Below, one piece after another: positions 19,311 to 27,607 of a stretch of 64,000 nucleotides of DNA. The position numbers and the translations under genes are program-made. Each line of letters starts with the position of its first letter. Position 1 is the first letter of the stretch. The stretch is from Candidatus Iainarchaeum sp. (GTDB taxonomy: Archaea > Iainarchaeota > Iainarchaeia > Iainarchaeales > UBA10191), in assembly GCA_030649735.1 (NCBI GenBank), contig JAUSFL010000008.1, positions 1-64,000 on the forward strand, written 5' to 3'. The notes beneath the pieces are model-generated. The model was not told where the DNA came from. It was given only the letters and a program-made list of their open reading frames with translations, and ran no database searches.

Positions 19311-19370
19311 ACATAATCAAAATCCAACATTAAACAACTGGTTTACTAAAAAGATGGGAAGGAACAACTT
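19311..19370. repeat. dispersed about 60-nt repeat, copy 1
   Basis: acataatcaaaatccaacattaaacaactggtttactaaaaagatgggaaggaacaactt; matches 25811-25870. Confidence 0.7.
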
Positions 19371-19390
19371 CAAAATAGTGAAAATTGGTA

Positions 19391-20707
19391 TTAACTGAAG
19401 GCAGCCTTAATTTCAGGAATTTCCATCAAAATGGATTCTGCTATTTTGTTGTCAAGGAAAAAAGAATCGCCAGTTAGGAATGGCTCATTAAGCGGGAATG
19501 GCTTCACGGCATGGCCGCCCAAATTCAATAAAAAAGCCTGGTTGAAAACCACTCCTGTTTTGGAATATATTTGGCTTAAGTCGCTTAAATCGCCTTCAAA
19601 ACGCGAATGCGACCCGGTTTTTGTGGAATTCTGTAATTCAGTGAACAATTTGCTGGTTTTTTCAATGTCAAGCTGGAAAATTTTTGCTTTAGGGTTTTTC
19701 ATAACAAACTTGCGCAAGCTTGTGACTGATTTGTCAGGGGCTGAAGCAAGGAGTAATAAATTGTGCGGGAGTTGATCAATTACGTTTTTTCGCAATGCAT
19801 CATCCAATGGCAAAACAGCAAAAAACCCAGAAAGGTCTAGAATGCCTAAAAATGCAGATTTGGAGTCTTTGTTGAATACAAATGCAAATCTGTCAACAGC
19901 GCTTGAAATTTCAGGCTCTGGGCCTTTGAGATATTGGAGCGGCTCAAAAAGCTTCTCTAATTCCAAAAATTTAGGGTCTGTTTTTTTCATGCTGAAATTG
20001 TTTTTAGCCCCAAACCCATCAGAATGAATCTCAGTGTCTTTTCCACCTACCCAAACATTGAAATAACAAAAATCCCCGCAATTAGAATCTGGCCCAAAGT
20101 CAGCGGCTAAATCTTTCTTAATTGAAACTTTCTCTGCCGGAACTTGCTTTGCAATTTTAATTGCTTTCTCAAAAAGGTCTTCAATTGTCTTTTTGTCAAC
20201 AATAATTTGATTTTTGCTGTGGAAAATTCCAGCCCGATCAAGGGTGAATGCTTTTCTTGTATGCTCACATTCGCCTCTTCTTCTAGTGCCTTCGCTGAAA
20301 GAAATAAAATCTCCAGCGTTCCCGCGACTTTTCCTAAGCTCTTCAATGCTTAAAATTCCAGAATTCTCAAGAGCTTCAACAATCTTGAAGAATGAAGGAA
20401 CTGCCTTTCCTTCAGAAAGCAAAAAGTAGATATTTTGCTCTGAAAAACCCTCTAGAAAAATGCAGGCATAACTCATTTCTTTTAAAGTATTCTCGATTGG
20501 CTTTTCACTTGTTTTTGAAGACAATGCTATTTTTCCTAAATTTGAAAACAAGCTTTCAGACTGTTTTTTCTCAAGAATTCCGCAAGATGAAATCCCAAAA
20601 TAAGAAAGTCCGGCCCAGCTTTCTTGGTTTATTTCAAGCAAACTTTTTCTGTAAGCGCTAGAATTATCGCCAGCAACTCCAAATTGTGAATAAAAAACCA
20701 CTCTCAA
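19391..20707 (-). CDS. hypothetical protein
   Basis: 438 aa ORF. Confidence 0.7.
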   Translation of the reverse strand: MRVVFYSQFGVAGDNSSAYRKSLLEINQESWAGLSYFGISSCGILEKKQSESLFSNLGKIALSSKTSEKPIENTLKEMSYACIFLEGFSEQNIYFLLSEGKAVPSFFKIVEALENSGILSIEELRKSRGNAGDFISFSEGTRRRGECEHTRKAFTLDRAGIFHSKNQIIVDKKTIEDLFEKAIKIAKQVPAEKVSIKKDLAADFGPDSNCGDFCYFNVWVGGKDTEIHSDGFGAKNNFSMKKTDPKFLELEKLFEPLQYLKGPEPEISSAVDRFAFVFNKDSKSAFLGILDLSGFFAVLPLDDALRKNVIDQLPHNLLLLASAPDKSVTSLRKFVMKNPKAKIFQLDIEKTSKLFTELQNSTKTGSHSRFEGDLSDLSQIYSKTGVVFNQAFLLNLGGHAVKPFPLNEPFLTGDSFFLDNKIAESILMEIPEIKAAFS

Positions 20708-20788
20708 GTTTCAGCACCTTAAACTACTTACTGAAAAGCAGGACTTTGGCATTAATATTTTTTTCTTTTCAAAAACCAATGCTTTTTT

Positions 20789-20995
20789 ATGCGAAAGAGC
20801 CATAACTTACAAATGAACAAAGCAGAAGTCAAGGCAGGGGATTCAAGGCAAGCCGCCTTTATTGCCCAAGTTGTTTTCAAGCAAACCCAGCAAAGCGCTT
20901 CAAGAATCATTGGCCAATTGCACGGCTTGACTGGCAAAGCAAGGGCAGTAAAAATGATGGAGTTAATGACTGGCCAAAAGACAGTAATTCAATAG
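20789..20995 (+). pseudogene. partial paralogue of the C-terminus of the 16694-17899 protein
   Basis: AGDSRQAAFIAQVVFKQTQQSASRIIGQLHGLTGKARAVKMMELMTGQKTVIQ vs AGDSKQAVWIAQQAFRQTPQNASMILSQVQGLTGQPRVIKIMELMTGQKTVIQ. Confidence 0.65.
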
Positions 20996-21001
20996 GCTGT
21001 T

Positions 21002-21583
21002 TCATTTTACTTTCAAATCATTCACTTTGTTGAACAATTCTTCCAAAAACTCGTGCACTGCCAAAAGCTTTTCGTCAATTGGAATTCTTGCATTGCTTTT
21101 TTCCGAAAGCCTTGCCTTAATTTTTAGCAATTCTTCTATTCTTTTAAGGTCTTGCCTAAAGCCGCTGGTTTTTTCGCCTTTCAAGTACAAAATGCCGCGA
21201 AGGATTTTCTTCAGGCTTTGAGGGATTGAATTGAACAATTCACGCTTTTCAAAAAACCCGGTATCCAAGAAAGCATGCCTGTACTGTATTAAAAACAGCA
21301 TTAGCTCGCGCTCTATTTCAAGCCTTAATTCTTTCTTGTCAAACTTGATTTTTTCAAGGCAGTTCTTGCCTGCCAAAAGCCTTGCTGTCAATGCAATCTG
21401 GAAAAGATAGTAAGGCATTGAATCAGTTGTTTTCTTTAGTTCATCCAAAGTCAAGATTGTCGTGAAAACTTTGGGATTGAATATTTTCTTGGCTTTCAAG
21501 GCATTTTTAAGCCTGAAGCTTTTCAGGACAATGAAATGCTTTTTTCTGAAAGTCCCGTATTCAAGAACGCATTCTGCATTCAC
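21002..21583 (-). CDS. hypothetical helical protein
   Basis: 193 aa ORF; N-terminal end overlaps the AHSA1 gene antisense, so the start is uncertain. Confidence 0.6.
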   Translation of the reverse strand: MNAECVLEYGTFRKKHFIVLKSFRLKNALKAKKIFNPKVFTTILTLDELKKTTDSMPYYLFQIALTARLLAGKNCLEKIKFDKKELRLEIERELMLFLIQYRHAFLDTGFFEKRELFNSIPQSLKKILRGILYLKGEKTSGFRQDLKRIEELLKIKARLSEKSNARIPIDEKLLAVHEFLEELFNKVNDLKVK

Positions 21584-21890
21584 GGGAGAAAAAGTCTCAA
21601 TTAGTCCAAAGCTTGGCGGAAAAATAGAAGCATACGGCGGCTACATAACTGGAATTAATTTGGAACTAATTCCTGAAAAAAAGATAGTTCAAACTTGGCG
21701 CGCCAGCGACTGGTCTGAAGGCTTGGAGTCTAAAGTGATTTTTGAATTCGCGGAAGCCGCAAATAGAAAAACAACATTGGTTTTTACTCACTCCGGAATT
21801 CCAGCCGAACAATTCGAAGAAATCAAGAAAGGCTGGCAGCAATGGTACTGGAAGCCGCTCAAAAAGCATTGGAAAAAAATGCAAAAATGA
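21519..21890 (+). CDS. AHSA1/SRPBCC-domain protein, apparently truncated at the N-terminus
   Basis: HSAFTGEKVSISPKLGGKIEAYGGYITGINLELIPEKKIVQTWRASDWSEGLESKVIFEF...GIPAEQFEEIKKGWQQWYWKPLKKHW. Confidence 0.8.
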   Translation, partial: LFRTMKCFFLKVPYSRTHSAFTGEKVSISPKLGGKIEAYGGYITGINLELIPEKKIVQTWRASDWSEGLESKVIFEFAEAANRKTTLVFTHSGIPAEQFEEIKKGWQQWYWKPLKKHWKKMQK

Positions 21891-21897
21891 TTCTTTC

Positions 21898-23175
21898 TCA
21901 AATGAAGAATTTGAAAAAGAACCACTGGATTTGGGCAATAAAATCGTGCATTTGCACTGTAATGCCGCCAGACTTTAATTGATTTTTTGCTTCAGCAGCC
22001 TGGTCTGAAGCCTTGCTGATTGCATTCACCGCATTTTCAGTAATAGTGATTGTTCCGCGCGTTTGAGCAACTGGCGAAGTTGAAACCACGGTTTGGTTGA
22101 TTATTTTTACAAAGTATTTTTGGTCAGCGCCAGAGTTTGGCTTGTAAATAACGTCATAAACTCCATCGCCAAGTATTATGATTGAGGACGGCACTGTAAA
22201 GCTTGAAGAATCTCCTGAAGAGCATTCAACAAACATTTCCCTGAAAAATCCTGAAATGTCATAATCACAGTCTGCATTAACATTGCATGCAGGGCAGACT
22301 TGGCAATTATTGGCTGCTTTTTCGCAAGCAAGGCCTGTTTGTGGAGGGCCATTGCAGTAAAAGCCTGCCTTGCTGCCATTTACGCTAGTAGTGGCTGAAG
22401 CAGTTGGGTGAAAGCTCTTGCAGGATTCATTGCTAAAGTCAGTGTATCCAACACAGGTTTTTCCAAAGCTCTTGCAAACTTTATTGCCGGTGTTTTTTGA
22501 AGAGTCTGTTGAAGAAACAACGCAGTAAGTTTTTCCATTCACGATTTTGCAATCTGTTGGCTCGGCTTGTATTGGCGCCGGTTTTGGCTGGTCATTAACT
22601 GGCTGGGAATTGTTGAAAAAGAAAACCCCGTTCTGGCTTGAAATTTGAGAAGCCTGAACTCCCATGCAAGTTGCCAATTGGGTTGTTGTTTGAGAATTGC
22701 AGGGGGCATTTGCCACGCAATTAGTTGCCTGCCATTTATTGCAGCCTGGAGAGGAAGAGTCTGGAACGCATTTTTGAAAAGCAAAAGCGCTAGCGCAAGA
22801 AACTTGGTTTAATGCACAGTCATTGTAAGAACAAGAGGGGGCTTGGCCTCCAACAACAACAGGGCCTGATTCAAGATAGGTTGTATTGCTGCAGCGCACT
22901 TGATTTGCAGGGCCTGAGTGAGAAACCTGGCAAACAATGCTGCCAGTCTGTCCCGGAGTGTTGTTAGTGCATGACGTATTGTTTCCAAAAGTTGCTGTGC
23001 CGGTAATAGTCATTGCAAGCTTGCAAAAAGTCTGGCCTGCATTGACTGCATTACAGTTCACTTGGCCTTGGTTTTTGAAAACACACTGGTAATTTGCAGA
23101 GCTTGCGGAAACTGCAAAAAAGCTTAAAATCAGCAAAGAAATTAATAAAAATTGAAACTTATTCAAACAAAACAC
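21898..23175 (-). CDS. secreted Cys-rich protein
   Basis: Signal peptide FLLISLLILSFFAVSASSA, many Cys, Asn/Thr-rich. Confidence 0.7.
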   Translation of the reverse strand: MFCLNKFQFLLISLLILSFFAVSASSANYQCVFKNQGQVNCNAVNAGQTFCKLAMTITGTATFGNNTSCTNNTPGQTGSIVCQVSHSGPANQVRCSNTTYLESGPVVVGGQAPSCSYNDCALNQVSCASAFAFQKCVPDSSSPGCNKWQATNCVANAPCNSQTTTQLATCMGVQASQISSQNGVFFFNNSQPVNDQPKPAPIQAEPTDCKIVNGKTYCVVSSTDSSKNTGNKVCKSFGKTCVGYTDFSNESCKSFHPTASATTSVNGSKAGFYCNGPPQTGLACEKAANNCQVCPACNVNADCDYDISGFFREMFVECSSGDSSSFTVPSSIIILGDGVYDVIYKPNSGADQKYFVKIINQTVVSTSPVAQTRGTITITENAVNAISKASDQAAEAKNQLKSGGITVQMHDFIAQIQWFFFKFFI

Positions 23176-23323
23176 CCCTCACTTTTAACAATGCATTCTA
23201 AAAGTTTAATAATTCCTCGGTTTTAAAGCACAAAAACACTCAATGATTAAACATAATTTAGATTTTAATTCAAAAACCCAAGAAAAGCCAATAATATAAA
23301 TAAAGAAAAGCACTACTTTTTGC

Positions 23324-23773
23324 ATGCCAGTAAACCGCTTGCGGAACAAGACCATTCGAAAAGCCACAAGAACAGTTAACACTGGCTTTGTTTTAAGGAA
23401 TGCCGGCAAAGGAAGCGCTTTTGCAGGCTTGGGTGCCGGAACAATGGCAATGCTTGAAAAAAGAAACCCAGTGCCTTTGGCAATTGCAGGCGGAGCAGGA
23501 GTTGGAACCGGGCTTCTATTGAACAAGATTGCGGGCAGAATTGAAGGAAAAATTGCGGCAAGGCTTGTTGGAAAGCCAAGGGCTGCAGCCTTAATTGCGC
23601 AAAACGCCAAAGACCTTGCCTTGAAAACAATGCTTGAAACACTCTCAAAAATAGATTACAGGAAAGTCAGCAAAACACAAAAAGAAGCATTGAGAAAATT
23701 GCTGCTTGGAACAGCAGACGCTACAGAAACAAACGTGGCGATTCGAATACTGAAAAAGCACTTGCCGCAATGA
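23324..23773 (+). CDS. hypothetical small basic protein with Gly-rich hydrophobic segment
   Basis: 149 aa ORF. Confidence 0.6.
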   Translation: MPVNRLRNKTIRKATRTVNTGFVLRNAGKGSAFAGLGAGTMAMLEKRNPVPLAIAGGAGVGTGLLLNKIAGRIEGKIAARLVGKPRAAALIAQNAKDLALKTMLETLSKIDYRKVSKTQKEALRKLLLGTADATETNVAIRILKKHLPQ

Positions 23774-23824
23774 GACGAAATTTCTGAGGCAAGTTTTTTA
23801 ATTCTGAAAAGCATAGGTTTTATC

Positions 23825-24154
23825 ATGGCTTCTTTCAGGCAACCAAGGAAAGTTCGAAGCGTGCGTAAAAACCCCGCGCAATTAATTCCCATTAAGCCCT
23901 TGTCAAGCCGAATTCCTTTAGCAATGCAGTCAGAGGTTAACCGATTGGAAAATCAAATAAGGCACTTGGAAGAAATGGGCTTGGATGCTGGCAGTTACAA
24001 GAATGCGCTATTGCGTGTCAAGGCAAATATTGAATTGCAAAAATCAAAAATGAGAAAACTCGCAAAACCTAGCGATGTTTTACGGGTGAAAAATGGAATT
24101 GCGCAAGCGCTTAACCGAATACTTGCTGAAAGAGCCAAGAACGAAGGCAAGTAA
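23825..24154 (+). CDS. hypothetical basic protein
   Basis: 109 aa ORF; end overlaps next ORF. Confidence 0.55.
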   Translation: MASFRQPRKVRSVRKNPAQLIPIKPLSSRIPLAMQSEVNRLENQIRHLEEMGLDAGSYKNALLRVKANIELQKSKMRKLAKPSDVLRVKNGIAQALNRILAERAKNEGK

Positions 24155-24593
24155 AAAACAATTGCCGGATGTGAAATTCCTGAGAGCTACTGATTTTAAG
24201 AAAAAGTTTACGTCGCTTGTTACTAAAACAGACAAGGAAGTTCTTATTCGTTGGGTTGTTGTTTGTGCTCGCCGCGTTCTTCCATACTTTGAGAAAAAGT
24301 ACCATAAAGACAAAAGGCCTAGAGTGGCTTTAGAAACAGCAAAGAAATGGTTGAAGGGTGGCTATGCAAAAGTTCCCTTTAAGGAAATTCGCAAGGCTTC
24401 TTTAGACGCTCACGCTGCAGCACGCGCAGCGCCAGAAAACAGCCAGGCAAGGTTTGCTGCAAGGGCTTGTGGGCAAGCTGTTGCAACAGTTCATGTAAAG
24501 ACTCATGCACTAGGGCCGGTTTACTACATTGGAAAGTTCAAGCCTAAAGAAATCGAATGGCAAATGAAGCTGCTTGAAAAATTTGCGGCTTAA
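24093..24593 (+). CDS. putative immunity protein (Imm5-like) (true start may be downstream of 24093)
   Basis: IRWVVVCARRVLPYFEKKYHKDKRPRVALETAKKWLKGG...DAHAAARAAP...AARACGQAVATVHVKTHALGPVYYIGK matches my recollection of the Imm5-like family. Confidence 0.7.
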   Translation: MELRKRLTEYLLKEPRTKASKKQLPDVKFLRATDFKKKFTSLVTKTDKEVLIRWVVVCARRVLPYFEKKYHKDKRPRVALETAKKWLKGGYAKVPFKEIRKASLDAHAAARAAPENSQARFAARACGQAVATVHVKTHALGPVYYIGKFKPKEIEWQMKLLEKFAA

Positions 24594-25312
24594 TCGCTGT
24601 CTGTGTGGTATAAATTTCTGTAAATAGTTTGAGAATTTCCTTCATTAATTATTCCCAGTTCTGCATTAAAATTAGTAAAATATTGCTTATTTTTATCTAC
24701 TAAGGAAGAATAAGTTATTTTGCCGTTTAAGTCAATAATATTGCTAGTTATTTGAGCCCGCCCGAAAGAAACACTCCGAGTTGATAATATAATATCTGAG
24801 TCTTGCGGGAATATTGTAAAGTTGATTGGTTGTTCTCCACTATTATAACTGTTTTTGTTTTTTAAATTAAGAAAATTTGAATTCAATACTAATTTTGAGT
24901 TAGCGAAAACAAAAGCGGGGAATTTTCCTATATTTTTTGCATAAAATATGATCCTCATGTTTTTGTCTGATTGACTTTTGAAAAATTCGTTAATATATTT
25001 AGCGCAGGTAGAGTCATCCATTTCAACCGCACTTAAAAAACACTCGTGCCGTCCATCTGAAAAGGAATTAAACCGTACGCTGGCAAAACTGTAATTGTTA
25101 ATGGGCAATTGAAATTGGTAAGTTATTTTTGAAATTTCCAGCCACGGCCGATTTTCAGAATCAAATTGATTCTGAAGAATATTGACTTGGTCTTGAGTCT
25201 GAAGATTTGTCCAAACAGTACAAATCAGGACGCCAACAGTCAAAACTGCAATAATGTTATTTGGGTCTTGAAGCCAGTTAATGACTTTTCTTTTTGCTGA
25301 TTGACTAGGCAT
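24590..25312 (-). CDS. hypothetical membrane protein, single N-terminal TM
   Basis: NNIIAVLTVGVLICTVWTNLQ TM; 240 aa. Confidence 0.65.
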   Translation of the reverse strand: MPSQSAKRKVINWLQDPNNIIAVLTVGVLICTVWTNLQTQDQVNILQNQFDSENRPWLEISKITYQFQLPINNYSFASVRFNSFSDGRHECFLSAVEMDDSTCAKYINEFFKSQSDKNMRIIFYAKNIGKFPAFVFANSKLVLNSNFLNLKNKNSYNSGEQPINFTIFPQDSDIILSTRSVSFGRAQITSNIIDLNGKITYSSLVDKNKQYFTNFNAELGIINEGNSQTIYRNLYHTDSD

Positions 25313-25358
25313 GGTGATTACTTAACAAAAAACTATAATTTCTTAGCTTAAAAAACAA

Positions 25359-25383
25359 CCCAATATTCAACATAATTATTGGG
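25359..25383 (-). terminator. terminator-like hairpin
   Basis: CCCAATA-N11-TATTGGG followed on the minus strand by TTGTTTTTT. Confidence 0.5.
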
Positions 25384-25469
25384 TAAAAATTTGAAGAATT
25401 TGGAGCATTCTCATTTCTTCAATCCGCTTACTACTTGAGGAAGCCTTTTTGGAATTTGATGAAATTATA

Positions 25470-25757
25470 TTAGAAAGGCTTAGCAACTTTCGCCTCATCT
25501 ACAATTATTTTATGGGAGAGAATCACAGATTTTACTTGTTCATGGAATTTCGTCATAGAAATATTTCCATTGCGAGCATTTGATAGTGCAAGAAACCCCT
25601 CTTCTTTGCTAAGATTTAAGCCCAATGCCATCGCACCCATATTGAAGCCAAGCTGTACTTTTAACTCTTCTGAAAGATCGTTCCAATTGTTCACTTGCGT
25701 GAAACGCAGAACTTGCTCACAAGCATGTTTAGTAAACTCTTCTTTTGTCAGCGCCAT
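25470..25757 (-). CDS. hypothetical protein (95 aa)
   Basis: ORF MALTKEEFTKHACEQVLRF... Confidence 0.6.
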   Translation of the reverse strand: MALTKEEFTKHACEQVLRFTQVNNWNDLSEELKVQLGFNMGAMALGLNLSKEEGFLALSNARNGNISMTKFHEQVKSVILSHKIIVDEAKVAKPF

Positions 25758-25810
25758 TTATGAATTGGGTAATATTTCTTTATAAAAGAAGTCCGCCAGA
25801 CTAAAATTAT

Positions 25811-25870
25811 ACATAACCAAAATGCAACCTTAACCAACTGGTTTACTAAGAAAATAGGAAAGAACAAATT
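25811..25870. repeat. dispersed about 60-nt repeat, copy 2
   Basis: acataaccaaaatgcaaccttaaccaactggtttactaagaaaataggaaagaacaaatt; about 10 mismatches to copy 1 by eye. Confidence 0.7.
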
Positions 25871-26022
25871 CATTCTGGAAACGCGCCAAAATACGTCTAA
25901 TTGCTAATTCTTGCAACCCTAAAGCGACCGTAGAGAACTCTATTTTTCGCGCGTTCGTCGATTCTCTACATTTTACCCCATTCTAGCGCAAGCCCCGAAC
26001 CCCCCTAAGACCCCTATTTTGA

Positions 26023-26042
26023 GGTATAATCATCATTATACC
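26023..26042. repeat. perfect inverted repeat GGTATAAT-CATC-ATTATACC
   Basis: 8-bp arms, 4-nt loop. Confidence 0.7.
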
Positions 26043-26114
26043 GAGTCCCATAGAGGGGAGTTTTTCAAAAAGCCTTGTTTTTTTGAAATGCGGTAAAACA
26101 CCAAAATAGTGGAA

Positions 26115-26132
26115 TTTTCGCGCGCGCGAAAA
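26115..26132. repeat. 18-bp perfect palindrome TTTTCGCGCGCGCGAAAA
   Basis: (CG)5 core flanked by T4/A4. Confidence 0.8.
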
Positions 26133-26189
26133 AAAGCCGAGAGCGGCTCAAAATGGCTTGAAAATGGCTTCGTAAGATGGCTTTGAAAG

Positions 26190-26618
26190 ATGGCTCTGTT
26201 ATGTAGTTGGTGTGGTTTTTGGGAAAGTTTTAAATTCCAAAAATGCCTGCTAAACTGCATGCTCAAGCGCGCAGGAAACTGGCTCAAAACCCAAAAGCAC
26301 AAATTCAAGTCTTTGCGGGAAATTCAAAAACAAATTGGGCAAGTAAGAACTGAAAATGGAGTAGTAATTGGTCTGAAAGATGGTGGTTCAGTTCCGGCAG
26401 TAAAAATGCTCAACCTAGCAATTCATGCAAGTTATTTGCCAGCGAAAACGCGCAGGAACGAAATAATCAAATGGGTTAATCAAATTAAACTACATTTGAT
26501 TGCTTCAGAAGCATCAAAAATCCCTAGACCCCCATATCAAGAAAAAATGAGGGAAATTAATGCGTATGCGGAGCAGCTTGTTGCTGAATCTTTGCGGATG
26601 GCTGACTTGAAAAGTTAG
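26190..26618 (+). CDS. hypothetical small basic protein (start uncertain; an alternative overlapping ORF MPAKLHAQARRKLAQ... exists)
   Basis: 142 aa ORF; stop codon TAG lies inside the repeat AGTTAGGCACTACAA. Confidence 0.45.
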   Translation: MALLCSWCGFWESFKFQKCLLNCMLKRAGNWLKTQKHKFKSLREIQKQIGQVRTENGVVIGLKDGGSVPAVKMLNLAIHASYLPAKTRRNEIIKWVNQIKLHLIASEASKIPRPPYQEKMREINAYAEQLVAESLRMADLKS

Positions 26619-26752
26619 GCACTACAAATTTGCGGAGCATTGTTTTGAAAGAAAATAATTAGGCACTACATTTTTTAAAACTTTAAAACCCAAAAAATTA
26701 AAGAAATGAGAGAGTTTATTGCTCCGCAAATTGAGTTATGTAGTTGTGTGGG
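26613..26752. repeat. inverted-repeat intergenic element
   Basis: ACTACAAATTTGCGGAGCA (26622-26640 area) vs TTGCTCCGCAAATTGAGTTATGTAGT (26719-26745 area); second TTAGGCACTACA at 26659. Confidence 0.65.
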
Positions 26753-26803
26753 GGTTGGGAAGAATTTTTATATTCGCAAAACTTAAATAATTAGGTTGTT
26801 TTT

Positions 26804-27163
26804 TTGGGAAAGCCAAGTTTAAACAGAAAGCGTTTTGAGCGTTTAGGAGTTAAAGTTTCCAAAGCTTCTAAAGTTAAGCACCCGCAAGTTTTTCCAGTGA
26901 AAATACTGCTTGAATCAAGGCTTGCCTTCATTGAAAAGATAGAGAAAGAAAAAGGGCTGCCAGAGGCATTAAGTGCCTGCAAGGGGCTTTTAGAATCTAT
27001 TTCCTTTAGGCGAATAAAACCGGGTGAAGATTTTTCATCACGAAAAAAAAAGCTTCCAAGATTGCCTTTCTCTCGCGAAGAGCTTCTTTTCATGCGTTTT
27101 AAACTAAAGCAAAAATTAACGCAATTGGAAAGAGCAAGCGGCTTAAAGGCCAGAAAGAGTTAG
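26804..27163 (+). CDS. hypothetical small basic protein
   Basis: 119 aa ORF (TTG start); stop inside the repeat AGTTAGGTACTACAA. Confidence 0.5.
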   Translation: MGKPSLNRKRFERLGVKVSKASKVKHPQVFPVKILLESRLAFIEKIEKEKGLPEALSACKGLLESISFRRIKPGEDFSSRKKKLPRLPFSREELLFMRFKLKQKLTQLERASGLKARKS

Positions 27164-27240
27164 GTACTACAATTTTTAAAGCCCGGAAAATTTGAGAAAC
27201 GAAAAAATATTGCTCCGCAAAAAAAGAGCAATTATGTATG
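27158..27240. repeat. second copy of the intergenic element
   Basis: AGTTAGGTACTACAATTTTTAAA ... TTGCTCCGCAAA ... TTATGTATG. Confidence 0.6.
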
Positions 27241-27329
27241 TTGCTTGGCGTAAATTGTTAGCAATCTAAATCCCGCATTAAAGCAATGGTTTGTTTTGTT
27301 AATTGAAAATTCTTAAATTCTAGTATGAT

Positions 27330-27607
27330 TTATTTAGTTGAGCCAGAAGCCAACTAGTGGACAGTTCGGTTGTCCTGGAAAGGATGTGACCATAAAAGCC
27401 TCTGTAAAGCATTCGGCTATAAATGCAATGACTGGACTATAACTCACTGCATGAAATCTGTGCTTTGTTAAGCGTTTTATGGCGCGTAGAAGATAACCTT
27501 AAAGTTTGAAGGCAGGTTAAGAACGACGCCTGAAAGCAACTTGAGGAACTTTCTACACCGAGTCCAGAAAATGTCGGTTTCTGGTTTTATACTTTAAAGG
27601 TCAAAGA
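27330..27607 (+). ncRNA. candidate structured RNA or cis-regulatory leader upstream of Lys-rich small protein
   Basis: Hairpins AGTTG-N10-CAACT (27336-27355) and GGACA-N7-TGTCC (27359-27375); long-range CTGGACT(27432-38)/AGTCCAG(27561-67); competing CCAGAAA(27564-70)/TTTCTGG(27578-84) plus TTTT. Confidence 0.6.

Noticed and set aside
25981-26042. Possible replication origin because of palindromes
   Set aside because: No cdc6/orc1 gene or origin-recognition-box-like repeats nearby.
26615-27165. GTTAGGC/GTTAGGT after each small ORF resembles the integron attC core GTTRRRY
   Set aside because: No partner RYYYAAC site in the right orientation, no integrase, and only two ORFs; the inverted repeat is better described as an intergenic element.
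27330-27607. Assignment as RNase P RNA because of GAGGAAC near the 3' end
   Set aside because: Wrong position relative to CR-I and no ACAGAA motif.
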